Numbered from the stretch's first letter, positions 16,554-24,871 are shown. The stretch: 64,000 nt of DNA from JBJYKD01 sp049310025 (GCF_049310025.1 NZ_JBJYKD010000010.1:1-64000); one strand, 5' to 3'. Notes: generated from the letters alone by a model not told the origin. Translations and numbers: made by a program.

Positions 16554-17813
16554 TCACCATCCCTGCGGTTTGTTTACAATCGGTTTTCTTTCGAGCATAT
16601 CATCTTCCAAGGCATATCTGACGGCGTCTATCGTATGGTTATTTTTATCAGGGAATTCCGCTTTAAAATTGCCATTACTGTCTTTTTCTAATTCATAATT
16701 AAGGAATTCTCTTGCCGCATTAGGGCACCTGTCAATGTCGATTATAATTTCCTCTAAGTCTTGCAAGAATTTAATTCCATAATCAACGCTATCAGGGCCT
16801 TTCTTTGCTCCTTTGATTCTTATGCCATATGTTTTCATCTCTGCTATGGATTTTGGTTCGGCGCTATCAGCAATTATGGTCTGGTGCTCTGGATCTTTCT
16901 TTTTAATTAACTCTGCGGCTTTCCGATTACTCAATCCTACCTGATATATTTCATCGAAAATAAACAATCTTCGCCTGGTCTTGTTATAATGAACCTTGAT
17001 ATAAACAAAAGGATCTATGGCATATCCCCAGTCTATCCCCCGCTTAATCCGGTCGAAAGTTTTGATTTCATCGTCTGTTATTTTCCGTATTATTACATTG
17101 GTGAATATCTCGCCGCCAGTGCCGGTCACTTCGCCCAAATATTCATGCCTGTATGCTTTTTCATTGACTTTCTTTAAGTGTTCCGCTTCAATAAAAAACT
17201 GTTCCCCGAGCCATTCCCGAGGAACAGTCAAATACGTGCTATGATGTACTTTCCTATCTGGCCTTTCAATCAATACTTCTTCATTAACCCAGTTTCTAAC
17301 CGAATTTGGCGGATTGTAGGTATAGAATACAACGAATTGTTCACCGCCACGCATAAGGGATTGATTGATTATGCGAATTTCTTCCATGCCGTTAAATTCG
17401 TCTACTTCTTCATACCAAATATATTTCACATAACCCCGACTAACCTTGATTGATTTAATTTTCCTCGGTTTATCCGCTCCCCGAAATAAAATCTTCTGTC
17501 CCGTTGGAAGATAAGTTAGCTCCATCGGGTTATGTTTAATATCCCAATACTCTGCTACTTTTAACTTTTCTATCGCCCAAACTAACTGCTCAAATACGCT
17601 GTCCTTTATCGTTTCTTTAACCTTTCGCAAGACCACGGCATTGGCATCTGGGTCTTTCATTATCCCGAGGATAATTTCTATACTGACAAACGATGATTTT
17701 GTGCTGCCTCTGCCGCCTTTTAACCAGTAATGTGTATAACGATTATGTTTTATATCGCTATGGATTTCATAAAACGATGGTGCTATGACTTTTCTTAAGT
17801 TCACTGTAACCAT
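16554..17813 (-). CDS. Terminase large subunit
   Basis: The 419-residue packaging motor has Walker A GGRGSTKS (33-40), Walker B near residue 135 (YIWYEEVDEF), and the RNase H-like nuclease domain with acidic patches in RGIDWGYAIDPF, IIADSAEP and NNHTIDAVRYALED. It is PBSX/XtmB-like. It cuts concatemers and pumps DNA through the portal. It lies seven bases after the small subunit gene. Confidence 0.93.
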   Translation of the reverse strand: MVTVNLRKVIAPSFYEIHSDIKHNRYTHYWLKGGRGSTKSSFVSIEIILGIMKDPDANAVVLRKVKETIKDSVFEQLVWAIEKLKVAEYWDIKHNPMELTYLPTGQKILFRGADKPRKIKSIKVSRGYVKYIWYEEVDEFNGMEEIRIINQSLMRGGEQFVVFYTYNPPNSVRNWVNEEVLIERPDRKVHHSTYLTVPREWLGEQFFIEAEHLKKVNEKAYRHEYLGEVTGTGGEIFTNVIIRKITDDEIKTFDRIKRGIDWGYAIDPFVYIKVHYNKTRRRLFIFDEIYQVGLSNRKAAELIKKKDPEHQTIIADSAEPKSIAEMKTYGIRIKGAKKGPDSVDYGIKFLQDLEEIIIDIDRCPNAAREFLNYELEKDSNGNFKAEFPDKNNHTIDAVRYALEDDMLERKPIVNKPQGW

Positions 17814-17819
17814 GAAGCA

Positions 17820-18329
17820 TCACTCATCTATGTCATCAACTATTTGTACACCTACATCACCGCTAATATTTATTTTATCTGTAAACATCCCTAAATGCTT
17901 GCCAAGCTTTTCAAGTGCAGGGCATTTGTCATGGAGCCGGATTTTCCTCACACGTTTAACACCGCCAGAAGGAAGTTCCGTTTCTGTTTCTGAAACCTCA
18001 ACAATTGCTGCAGCATCATCTTCGGAAAGTTCGTTACTAGGTTTTATTCGAATGCTGCCGAAGTCATCCCATTCTACAAAATCAGTTATCTTTGCAAAGC
18101 CTATCCTGGCGTATTCACGGATTACACGATCCTGACTGATACCAGTCCTTCTTGATCTTTCCGCCATCGCTTCAGCAATCGCATTTGATACTGTAGTTTT
18201 CTGTAGTAATTGATAACCTATCTCACTTGCTCTTTTAGGACTATATCCTGCTCTGATAGCGGCTTGCGTTGCATTCAAGTCAATTAAATACTCTTCAACA
18301 AACCGCTTCTGTTTTTCTGTTAATGCCAC
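17820..18329 (-). CDS. Terminase small subunit
   Basis: The 169-residue protein begins ALTEKQKRFVEEYLIDLNATQAAIRAGYS, the canonical XtmA-type DNA-binding N terminus, followed by the helical oligomerisation domain and an acidic C terminus (VQIVDDIDE). It recognises the packaging site and recruits the large subunit. Confidence 0.93.
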   Translation of the reverse strand: MALTEKQKRFVEEYLIDLNATQAAIRAGYSPKRASEIGYQLLQKTTVSNAIAEAMAERSRRTGISQDRVIREYARIGFAKITDFVEWDDFGSIRIKPSNELSEDDAAAIVEVSETETELPSGGVKRVRKIRLHDKCPALEKLGKHLGMFTDKINISGDVGVQIVDDIDE

Positions 18330-18380
18330 CTCACCTCACCCACTTTCAGGGCAAATAAAAAAAGAACCTTTGCATACTTT

Positions 18381-18545
18381 TTATAACAAACCCTTCGCCT
18401 TAAGGCTTGGTAGAGTTTTGCCCAATAAAGTTAATGGCGTAGTTCGTAAATCTCTGCAAACATCTCCTACTGTCGGTTGTATGCCTTTCCTTTTACACTT
18501 CTCAAGATAATCTTTTAGTCGCCGCTCTTTTGCGGAAAGTTTCAT
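18381..18545 (-). CDS. Small helix-turn-helix protein
   Basis: From ATG at 18545, preceded by TAGGAGGAG, the gene encodes 54 residues (MKLSAKERRLKDYLEKCKRK, then VGDVCRDLRTTPLTLLGKTLPSLKAKGLL), a compact winged-helix-like fold. An ORF extending to 18662 is ruled out by the terminator at 18611-18634 inside it. It is the first gene of the late transcript, so it may act in late control or packaging. Confidence 0.6.
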   Translation of the reverse strand: MKLSAKERRLKDYLEKCKRKGIQPTVGDVCRDLRTTPLTLLGKTLPSLKAKGLL

Positions 18546-18610
18546 TGTACTCCTCCTATAATACAAGAGCCGTCCTTGCAGATGGCTATCGTCGCTCTCA
18601 TAAATGGACA

Positions 18611-18634
18611 TAAAAAAAGAACCTTCTGGTTCTT
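18611..18634 (-). terminator. Terminator separating early and late operons
   Basis: Minus-strand AAGAACC AGAA GGTTCTT followed by TTTTTA is a standard intrinsic terminator. It lies after the ArpU-type regulator and before the late packaging genes, so late transcription must start downstream or read through. Confidence 0.75.
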
Positions 18635-18697
18635 GCATTGTTCCGTATCCCATTGTAATCATTATAGCATATTATCCTTAAAAAAAGTCGCATACTT

Positions 18698-19132
18698 TTA
18701 TGATACCTTTTCAATATCGATTAAATTATATTTCTGTGCCAGCAGTGCCATATATAAAATGATTTCATTCTTCCATCTGAAATAAGTGGCTCTATCAATA
18801 TGTAATTTTCTTTGAATATATCCAGGGCCTTCTTTGTCAAAGTATTTCATTTGTAAAAGCCGACCTTTATCTGTATTTTCAAAGTGTGCTTTAGTTTTCT
18901 CTACAATCTCAATCCATTTTTCTTTTTCCCGTATTTCAGGTTTTACAAGCCGGATTGCTTTTATTGCCGTTGGATCGGAATGGTAAGACACCCCTCCACC
19001 CCATTCTCCAAATTCAGGGGGGCTTGAATTAAGTATAGTATCTCTGTATTCCTTTACTTCACGTCTTATATCGAAATAATGAAATAAATGCCATTCTAGT
19101 TTTTTGTATATTTCTCGGTTTATTATACTCAT
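18698..19132 (-). CDS. ArpU/RinA-type late transcription regulator
   Basis: The 144-residue protein ends in a sigma-region-4-like helix-turn-helix (GPGYIQRKLHIDRATYFRWKNEIILYMALLA). Length, position before small terminase and the helix-turn-helix sequence match phage ArpU/RinA activators, which turn on packaging and structural genes. An AGGGGG site precedes the ATG. Confidence 0.75.
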   Translation of the reverse strand: MSIINREIYKKLEWHLFHYFDIRREVKEYRDTILNSSPPEFGEWGGGVSYHSDPTAIKAIRLVKPEIREKEKWIEIVEKTKAHFENTDKGRLLQMKYFDKEGPGYIQRKLHIDRATYFRWKNEIILYMALLAQKYNLIDIEKVS

Positions 19133-19153
19133 AATTCAAACCCCCTTGTAAGT

Positions 19154-19360
19154 TTAATACCCAGACCAGAAGGCATTAGCCATTACCCAGGAATGTTCAT
19201 TTATTTCTTTGTCGCCATATGCCCATACTCCATCCTCATTGAAGTATGCGCCACATTTTTCGCATTTGTATAAAGGAAGATGACTGTTTATTACTCTTGC
19301 CTCTTTAAGCTCCGTGTTGAGCCACATCAAACATGCCGGACACTGCATTATCTCGGCCAT
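19154..19360 (-). CDS. Zinc-ribbon phage protein
   Basis: A 68-residue protein with C-P-A-C near the N terminus and YKCEKCGAYF, together one zinc ribbon. ATG at 19360 is chosen because AGGAGGTG lies five bases before it. It is one of several small zinc proteins in the early operon; function unknown. Confidence 0.55.
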   Translation of the reverse strand: MAEIMQCPACLMWLNTELKEARVINSHLPLYKCEKCGAYFNEDGVWAYGDKEINEHSWVMANAFWSGY

Positions 19361-19375
19361 AGTCACACCTCCTGT

Positions 19376-19564
19376 TTATGAATGCCTTATCCCACATTTT
19401 GTGCAGCCACTTCCTAAACCGTGTATCCTGCCACCATATTTGTATCTGTTGCCTATAGCCTTACCTCCGCATATCGGGCAGATGAATTCTACCCTTCCTG
19501 TTTTTATACCAGCTTTTTCAAATGCCTCGGATTCAGCCTTTATAAACTTTATAAAGTCTTCCAT
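19376..19564 (-). CDS. Zinc-finger phage protein
   Basis: A 62-residue protein beginning MEDFIKFIKAESEAF, with FICPICGGKA and GSGCTKCGIRHS forming a four-cysteine zinc site. ATG at 19564 follows AAGGAGA. Unknown function. Confidence 0.55.
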   Translation of the reverse strand: MEDFIKFIKAESEAFEKAGIKTGRVEFICPICGGKAIGNRYKYGGRIHGLGSGCTKCGIRHS

Positions 19565-19583
19565 CAATTTTTCTCCTTCAGAG

Positions 19584-20081
19584 TTACACATTTTTGTATT
19601 CCCCCTTTAACACTGCTTCGATTTTTCTTTCCACCGGCCCAGGAGTTGGCGAATCGAGATAATGTCGCTTCCTGTGTGCATAAAGCTCTTTCAACGCTTC
19701 ACGTAAAGCTTCTTCCAATTCTTGTACCCGTACATCTAATTCCATAAAATTTGGTAATATGTAATATTCTTTAGTTCTATCAAGAAATTGTGAGCCATCC
19801 AACTCCGCAGTATTACCATAGATGCACTGCATTCCTTTTACTACACCGAACATTCTACATATCGTGGGCCTAACAGGATATATGGCACATCTCTTATTTT
19901 CAATATCTCTGTAAGGACAAGTCAGTATGGCCTTTTCCTGGTTTTTAAGTTTCTCTTTATATTCTTTAGGCATATCTCTAACGTATTTCCTTATCTTTTC
20001 AATCTCTTTTTCTGTAGCCATCACCGGCCCGCAGCACTCACCGCAATTATGGCATTTATGCTCTGGTATTCTTGTCTTCAT
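19584..20081 (-). CDS. YkgJ-type cysteine-cluster protein
   Basis: The 165-residue protein has the Cys pattern HKCHNCGECCG near the N terminus, then CPYRDIENKRCAIYPVRPTICRMFG, which is the YkgJ-family (Fe-S or zinc binding) signature. Such proteins occur on and off phages; their biochemical role is unsettled. A C-terminal helix (VQELEEALREALKEL) follows. Confidence 0.7.
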   Translation of the reverse strand: MKTRIPEHKCHNCGECCGPVMATEKEIEKIRKYVRDMPKEYKEKLKNQEKAILTCPYRDIENKRCAIYPVRPTICRMFGVVKGMQCIYGNTAELDGSQFLDRTKEYYILPNFMELDVRVQELEEALREALKELYAHRKRHYLDSPTPGPVERKIEAVLKGEYKNV

Positions 20082-20083
20082 TG

Positions 20084-20269
20084 TCATCTCTCCAATATCT
20101 TTATATCCCCGATATTGATAAGCGATTTATTGAGACATTCTTTGTATCCATGCTCAGTCTGTAAAAGGTAAAAGTTCTCATATTCCTTGATAATTCTGCC
20201 TTTTACGGTTTCCCTTCTATGGTTAGTTACTTGCATTGATACTTTTACAGGCGTGCCTATTTCTAACAT
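20084..20269 (-). CDS. Small phage protein with a beta-barrel pattern
   Basis: A 61-residue protein from ATG at 20269 (after GGGGAG): LEIGTPVKVSMQVTNHRRET, then KGRIIKEYENFYLLQTEHGYK. It reads as a five-stranded KOW/SH3-like barrel. Unknown role in the early operon. It overlaps its downstream neighbour's start region by four bases of coding sequence. Confidence 0.5.
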   Translation of the reverse strand: MLEIGTPVKVSMQVTNHRRETVKGRIIKEYENFYLLQTEHGYKECLNKSLINIGDIKILER

Positions 20270-20396
20270 TGTTTCTCCCCTCTTCCTCATCTAAAACTAC
20301 TAAACGAGCTAAAATCCTCAACCGCTCCTCGCCCTTTACTTTGTGATAAAGATCCAGTAGACGGTCACGCTCATTTATAATACCAGCTGACCTCAT
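20223..20396 (-). CDS. Small phage protein, unknown
   Basis: From ATG at 20396 (GGAGGGG, five-base spacer) 57 residues follow: MRSAGIINERDRLLDLYHK, then GEERLRILARLVVLDEEE. It overlaps the next gene by 47 bases. The first 40 residues are helical. No family recognised. Confidence 0.45.
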   Translation of the reverse strand: MRSAGIINERDRLLDLYHKVKGEERLRILARLVVLDEEEGRNNVRNRHACKSINASN

Positions 20397-20412
20397 GTTA
20401 ACCCCTCCAATT

Positions 20413-21348
20413 TTAAAGCTTTCTGTAATCTTCCCAGTCCATGTAGATACCTTTGCACATTTCATATATCCTGGATACTATAGCCTCGGCGGACTCAATG
20501 TTATCCTTCACGGTTAGGCGGTTTATTAGCTTTTCAGTATTGTAATTTGTGGTTATGATGACCGGCAGGCATTTTTCATATCTTGTGTTGATGATGTAAT
20601 AAAGTTTTTCGAGTGCCCAGTCCGTAGGCCTTTCTTTACCCAGGTCGTCAATTATCAGCAAATCGCAATTTATATATCTGTTTATTACACGTTCTTCATT
20701 CTCTTTTGAATATTCATCATCATATGTGACTTTTATTTTTTCAAGTAAATTTATCATTGTTCCAAATATAGGCTGATAGTTTTGTTTAATAATTTCATGA
20801 CATATTGCTGCTGCTAAATGAGTCTTGCCCGTCCCGTATTTGCCTATGAATATAAGCCCCAACCCTTGTTTTTTATATTTTTGAAATTCATCCGCATATT
20901 TTTTGGCTATTTCATATGCTTCCTTGTTTTTATCATCAATGATAAAATTCTCGAATGTCCGGCTCATAAACCTTTCTCCTAACTTGCTTTCCTTTATCAT
21001 TCTTTCGATTTTTTCACGATATGCTCTTTCTTTTTCTTCCTGTGCTTTTTTTAAGGCCTCTTCTAGCTCTTTCTCTCTTTGCTTTCTAGCGCCTTCGCAA
21101 TCACAGTCTTCATAAGAGTCATTAGTACGAATCCATTTATATGTGCCTAGCATGTGTATAAGCAATCCGCTGGCCCGAAGTTTCTTACCGCAAAATTCGC
21201 ATGTTATCGGTAATATATCCCCTGTATTTACATATTTCCTCGCTTCGTCTATAGTAACTCTCCTAGTCAAGGGTTCTTGCGAAGAGCTTGTCTCTCGGGT
21301 CTGGTTTAGTTTCATCATTCGTGCTAAAACTTCTTTCACTGGTTCCAT
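20413..21348 (-). CDS. dnaC: DnaC-like replicative helicase loader
   Basis: The 311-residue AAA+ ATPase has a zinc-binding segment (C50, C53, C82, C84), a coiled coil (90-125), Walker A GKYGTGKTH at 169-177, Walker B LLIIDDLGKE, and sensor motifs (VIITTNYN). It loads the host replicative helicase at the phage origin. ATG at 21348 follows AAGGAGGT. The gene overlaps the end of the initiator gene by 86 bases, suggesting coupling. Confidence 0.88.
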   Translation of the reverse strand: MEPVKEVLARMMKLNQTRETSSSQEPLTRRVTIDEARKYVNTGDILPITCEFCGKKLRASGLLIHMLGTYKWIRTNDSYEDCDCEGARKQREKELEEALKKAQEEKERAYREKIERMIKESKLGERFMSRTFENFIIDDKNKEAYEIAKKYADEFQKYKKQGLGLIFIGKYGTGKTHLAAAICHEIIKQNYQPIFGTMINLLEKIKVTYDDEYSKENEERVINRYINCDLLIIDDLGKERPTDWALEKLYYIINTRYEKCLPVIITTNYNTEKLINRLTVKDNIESAEAIVSRIYEMCKGIYMDWEDYRKL

Positions 21349-22198
21349 CAATTACAACCTCCTTGATAAAGTCTGTAAAAGGCTTATCAGGCCCCAAAAA
21401 TGTCCCTGGATGCTTTATATACCTTGCCTCAATACTTTGCTTTTTACAGTATGCAGCATAGTTACGGGCAGCAGTAATCATATCATGTGGGCTAATTTTT
21501 TCTTTAAGCCTAGTGTTCCATACCCTGAATGCCTTCTTTTTTTCGACTTTCCGGGGATATATGGCCCAAAATTGTTCAAATTCGGGTGTGTAATCTTCAC
21601 CTTTGCCAGCAGAAGCAGTCTTGACACGTTCCTTCTGCTGCGCTCCACCATCTTCCGTAGTGTCAGATGGTTTCTCAGCCGAGGTGTCAATCACACACTC
21701 GGCGTTAGCCGAGGCACACATGTTTATATTATCTTTACCTGTACCTGTTCCTGTACCTGTACCTGTTCCTTGTTTCCGTAACCGTTCGCCTAACCGTTCC
21801 AGTAACGGTTTATAAAACGGTTTATCAAACTTATTCACTAACTCCCAAAAGTCCTGAAATAACGGTGTTTCAGGGATTTCGTCCAATTTCTCAATTGCGC
21901 TTTTAACCTGATTTGGATTTTCTAAAGGATTATGTTTGAGATAATTTTTAATTAGCACTACATGCGCATGAGCATCATACTTAATCAAACTGGCAGAAAT
22001 CAGTTCCTGTAACCCTTTACTAAACCGTTTCTCATCCCATCCAAGATCGAAACATGCGTAGGGAGAGGGCAGAAAATAGAATCCGAGAATGTTACGATGT
22101 GGCGAAGTCAGAAGGTATAACATCAGATATCGTGCATCGCTAGAAACAGTTCTCATTTTTTCATCTTGCCAAAATCTGTTCTCTACTCTTGTGTACAA
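21263..22198 (-). CDS. Phage replication initiator (DnaD-like winged helix)
   Basis: The 311-residue protein starts at TTG 22198 behind GGAGGG. Residues 1-100 (YTRVENRFWQDEKMRTVSSDARYL) are the winged-helix domain of phage replication initiators; the C-terminal part (YTPEFEQFWAIYPRKVEKKKA, then RYIKHPGTFL) is a DnaD-associated domain. Between them is a (Gly-Thr)n linker encoded by a hexanucleotide tract at about 21735-21770. It precedes the helicase loader, giving a two-gene initiation module. Confidence 0.82.
   Translation of the reverse strand: MYTRVENRFWQDEKMRTVSSDARYLMLYLLTSPHRNILGFYFLPSPYACFDLGWDEKRFSKGLQELISASLIKYDAHAHVVLIKNYLKHNPLENPNQVKSAIEKLDEIPETPLFQDFWELVNKFDKPFYKPLLERLGERLRKQGTGTGTGTGTGKDNINMCASANAECVIDTSAEKPSDTTEDGGAQQKERVKTASAGKGEDYTPEFEQFWAIYPRKVEKKKAFRVWNTRLKEKISPHDMITAARNYAAYCKKQSIEARYIKHPGTFLGPDKPFTDFIKEVVIDGTSERSFSTNDETKPDPRDKLFARTLD
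21735..21770 (-). repeat. GG(T/A)ACA hexanucleotide tract
   Basis: About five to six copies of a six-base unit encode alternating Gly and Thr in the initiator linker. The unit length keeps the frame, so copy changes would alter linker length only. Confidence 0.75.
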
Positions 22199-22232
22199 AA
22201 ATCAACCCTCCCCGTTTTCTCCTCTCCTAACA

Positions 22233-23075
22233 TCAAATAAACAAGTTACATCCATTTGACCTATAAAACCTTACCATGCTTTCTTTTTCTTCATCTTTTA
22301 ACCCCATACACCTAGGGCATTTGTAGAAGCGTTCATCTTTTGCTCCCAGCTTTTTGTTGATGCCAATATCGTTATAATCCAGTTCAGCACCACAGTTTAT
22401 ACAGTAGAAACGATTCGGATTTTCATCTTTTTTGGGTGGAAAATCATATTGCAGTATCGTGTCTGGATCGCCTTGCTCGATTTTGATATATCCCCTTGCC
22501 AGAAGTATTCTTGCATCGTGTTCGGTTATGCCAGGATTTTGGATGAGTGCGGAAAATGGCCCGTGGTAGATGATGTCTGCGTAGAAGGGATTGTCCAGAA
22601 GTTTTTCGACCTCCGGATCTTCTACTTCAAGGCTAACCACATGCTCTTTCCCGTCCCTTATTCGTTGCTCGAATTCTTTTTTATACCTTTCGGTTTGTTC
22701 ATCGCATTCCTGGATATATTGGCGTATATATTCTTCCGCTTCAGGCGTATGCAACCATTCGAAATATTCCTTATTCCGCATGAAGTGTTTATAATTGAGT
22801 TCATATACGAATCTGTGATAAGCCGCTTTGTAATATTTCTTGGCCGTTTTTCCGTCTATGTTGTATTTTTTGGCTATGTTCTTTATTCGAGTTTTATGTC
22901 GAGAATAACGTTTCAGATACTTAGGCATATCTTGGTATATTTCATCTTCAATAGTGGGGAACAATGAAATCTGCTCCTGGATAGGCTTTCTAAACATATT
23001 TGGATGCATATCCTCAGCTCGGATGATGAGATATGAGAATTCACCTTCATATCTTTTGTATGAAGGGATATTCAT
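22233..23075 (-). CDS. Phage early protein with C-terminal zinc ribbon
   Basis: From ATG at 23075 (AAGGTGGGA) 280 residues follow. The N-terminal part is basic and helical with IKNIAKKYNIDGKTAKKYYKAAYHRF, resembling a helix-turn-helix. The C terminus has FYCINCGAELDYNDIG and RFYKCPRCMG, a zinc ribbon. I do not recognise the family. It lies directly after the tRNA-like element at 23165-23293. Confidence 0.6.
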   Translation of the reverse strand: MNIPSYKRYEGEFSYLIIRAEDMHPNMFRKPIQEQISLFPTIEDEIYQDMPKYLKRYSRHKTRIKNIAKKYNIDGKTAKKYYKAAYHRFVYELNYKHFMRNKEYFEWLHTPEAEEYIRQYIQECDEQTERYKKEFEQRIRDGKEHVVSLEVEDPEVEKLLDNPFYADIIYHGPFSALIQNPGITEHDARILLARGYIKIEQGDPDTILQYDFPPKKDENPNRFYCINCGAELDYNDIGINKKLGAKDERFYKCPRCMGLKDEEKESMVRFYRSNGCNLFI

Positions 23076-23164
23076 AGTCCCACCTTCTTGGGGTGAAGGC
23101 AGGCAGGCCGGGGTAGCCCGCCCGCTGGAGTTATCATAAATACTCATCAATTATTTCCTTGATT

Positions 23165-23293
23165 TGGTAGGGCGGGCAGGATTCGAACCTGCTTCCACAT
23201 CGCAGCTCCCCCCATGCGATGTGGCTTTTTGTGGTATACACTGCGTAGAGGGTTCAGTATACCACCACGTATGCACCACTACGTCGCCGCCCT
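23165..23293 (-). tRNA. tRNA-like element with extra arms (atypical)
   Basis: Read on the minus strand, the 3' end has CCA (23165-23167), discriminator A, acceptor CCGCCCT pairing perfectly with AGGGCGG at 23287-23293, and a perfect T arm (23176-23192, GCAGG stems, loop TTCGAAT). A D arm is ACGTA/TACGT (23267-23284) with loop GTGGTGCA. Between D and T arms are two large hairpins: 23231-23265 (GTGGTATAC/GTATACCAC, plus inner pairs) and 23195-23224 (10-bp CCACATCGCA, 10-base loop). No normal 7-base anticodon loop is present. It may be a pseudo-tRNA, a phage-specific tRNA mimic or a class-II tRNA with a deformed anticodon arm. The identity is unassigned. Confidence 0.5.
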
Positions 23294-23307
23294 TGCCGAC
23301 TTACCAT

Positions 23308-23352
23308 ATCCGCCGCCCCGCCCGTGCATCGCCAGACTTGCGGGAGGGGCAG
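23308..23352 (-). other. GC-rich hairpin upstream of the tRNA-like element
   Basis: On the minus strand CCCCTCCCG pairs with CGGGCGGGG (one mismatch) around a loop of about 16 bases, immediately 5' of the tRNA-like element. It may be part of the same structured transcript. Confidence 0.35.
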
Positions 23353-23359
23353 CAGGGTA

Positions 23360-23572
23360 TTATCCAGCGAATTTTTTCTCCCACTCCTCTATTAACTCCG
23401 GATCACTGTCACGAAATGCCTTCTTAATCGTCTTCCACTTCACGAATATTATTTGTTCCGCATTGCAAGCAGGGCACGTTATATGTCTTATCCCATCTTT
23501 ATCTTCGCCAGCATCTATCTCAAACCCATGCCCGCATTTCGGGCAAAAAGTATAGACAATACTTTCAATCAT
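23360..23572 (-). CDS. Zinc-ribbon phage protein
   Basis: A 70-residue protein with TFCPKCGHGF and HITCPACNAEQ (one zinc ribbon) and a charged helical C terminus (DPELIEEWEKKFAG). It is in the early operon and of unknown function. Confidence 0.55.
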   Translation of the reverse strand: MIESIVYTFCPKCGHGFEIDAGEDKDGIRHITCPACNAEQIIFVKWKTIKKAFRDSDPELIEEWEKKFAG

Positions 23573-23585
23573 GTTCCTCCTCCCT

Positions 23586-23613
23586 CCTGCACCGGCTATT
23601 GCGCCGCCGGTGC
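23586..23613 (-). other. Intergenic hairpin
   Basis: Inverted repeat GGCACCGGC / GCCGGTGC separates two early genes. No T tract follows, so it is probably an RNA-stability or attenuation hairpin rather than a terminator. Confidence 0.35.
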
Positions 23614-23620
23614 CTTTTCT

Positions 23621-23992
23621 TTATGCCACTAACTCAACATCCTTTATCCACTTCTTTATAGGCTTCATATCTACTTCTTCAAAATATTTTGTGCTGACAT
23701 ACAGTTGAGGCCCTTCGCCAAAGTCCCTTGCGACGGATTTATCAATGAATTCGTCAAGTCTGATACGATACATCTTTCCTGACTGCCGGTCATAGTTGTA
23801 AATATACTCAACGCAATCCTTCTCAAGTACTGGGATTAAACTTGCCTGAATACTCCAGGCATCGAACGTATGGAAAGCATGTTTATTTTTCGAAACTTCC
23901 CGATAAAAGCACCACTTACCTTCAATTTTCAACACCTTTCCTGCTACCTTCCACCCTGACGGGGTTTTTATTTGCAAGGCTCTTTCTTTCAT
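23621..23992 (-). CDS. Phage early protein, unknown
   Basis: A 123-residue protein beginning MKERALQIKTPSGWKVAGKVL with alternating strands and an EYIYNYDRQSGKMYRIRLDEF segment. It follows the Gam-like gene by two bases. I see no catalytic motif; it may be an accessory of the recombination module. Confidence 0.5.
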   Translation of the reverse strand: MKERALQIKTPSGWKVAGKVLKIEGKWCFYREVSKNKHAFHTFDAWSIQASLIPVLEKDCVEYIYNYDRQSGKMYRIRLDEFIDKSVARDFGEGPQLYVSTKYFEEVDMKPIKKWIKDVELVA

Positions 23993-23994
23993 GC

Positions 23995-24552
23995 TTAATC
24001 AACCTCCACGATAAACTCAGGATTCTGCGGTATTGCTACCACTCCCGGAATAACTTCCCCTGTGTTCTTAGATACCACCGTTTCACCGACTATTTCAGTT
24101 TCTTTTTTCAATGTTGCCCAGTCCGGGGACTTCTGAACCTTCACCAGTTCCGTCATGCCGTTGGCCTCCAACCATTCAACGAGCTTTTCATCATCTCGAA
24201 CAATCTTCGGTGCTCTGTATTTCTTAACAAGGCGGCCGCTGGGCAAGTTATATGTTTCCTGCGTCTTTGTCTTCTTGCGCTGAACCTTCTCGAAGTATTC
24301 GGCCAGTTTACCAGTGAAAAAGCCTACTTCACGTTCCATCTTTGTTTTTTCGGCTTCAAGCGCTGCTTGAAGTTGTGCTATTTTGTCATTCACAACCATT
24401 TCAAACCTGCGGTATTCGGCCCGGGCCTCCCGGATTTTATCCAGAGCCCAGTCGGCCTGTGAGTCATTTTCAATTTTCCAATGTTCTTTTTGTTCTTCAT
24501 TGTCTGTATCAATGTCCAGATGTTTCAGAGCTAAATCCCCTAAGATACTCAT
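23995..24552 (-). CDS. gam: Host-nuclease inhibitor, Mu Gam-like
   Basis: The 185-residue protein contains SQADWALDKIREARAEYRRFE and a long coiled coil (KIAQLQAALEAEKTKMEREVGFFTGKLAEYFE), then KKTKTQETYNLPSGRLVKKY, the Mu Gam-like signature. Gam dimers coat DNA ends and block RecBCD/AddAB. Its start overlaps the upstream stop (ATGA). Pairing with RecT nearby gives a phage recombination module; no exonuclease gene is seen. Confidence 0.85.
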   Translation of the reverse strand: MSILGDLALKHLDIDTDNEEQKEHWKIENDSQADWALDKIREARAEYRRFEMVVNDKIAQLQAALEAEKTKMEREVGFFTGKLAEYFEKVQRKKTKTQETYNLPSGRLVKKYRAPKIVRDDEKLVEWLEANGMTELVKVQKSPDWATLKKETEIVGETVVSKNTGEVIPGVVAIPQNPEFIVEVD

Positions 24553-24812
24553 ACTGCGGCTGCCTCCTCATTCTCTATATTTTCTTGAGAGAAATATACA
24601 TGCTCTACTTTGACTCCATTTATTTCATGCTCATTTTTTTGATATATTGTTTTGTGCGGTTTCAGTGGGTCGTAATCTTCACCGACATATTTATATATTC
24701 TTAGAATTGGTTTATCCCAACCATACGGTGAAACATCAATATATACCGAGATTTGTTCCTCTTTGCATATTTTCTGAAGCTGTTTTGCTATTTCAATCAA
24801 ACGCTTATCCAT
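24549..24812 (-). CDS. Small phage protein, unknown
   Basis: An 87-residue protein (MDKRLIEIAKQLQKICKEEQ, then VDVSPYGWDKPILRIYKYVGED). It lies between RecT and Gam genes with coupled stop/start. A helix then a beta hairpin is all that can be said. Confidence 0.5.
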   Translation of the reverse strand: MDKRLIEIAKQLQKICKEEQISVYIDVSPYGWDKPILRIYKYVGEDYDPLKPHKTIYQKNEHEINGVKVEHVYFSQENIENEEAAAV

Positions 24813-24871
24813 TTTTTCTTTCCTCCTTGATTTTCCCCAGCATATCTGGTATGCTAGGGGTGGTTATAGTT

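Noticed and set aside
18546..18662. N-terminal extension of the small helix-turn-helix gene
   Set aside because: The extension contains an intrinsic terminator and the internal ATG has a far better ribosome site.
23165..23293. tRNA-Sec (selenocysteine) assignment for the tRNA-like element
   Set aside because: No UCA anticodon in a 7-base loop, acceptor/T geometry is 7+5 rather than 8+5, and the middle hairpin is too long.
23164..23555. Plus-strand open frames reading GRAGFEPA and similar
   Set aside because: They are antisense translations of the tRNA-like T arm and a zinc-ribbon gene; no ribosome site and the known tell-tale of tRNA shadows.
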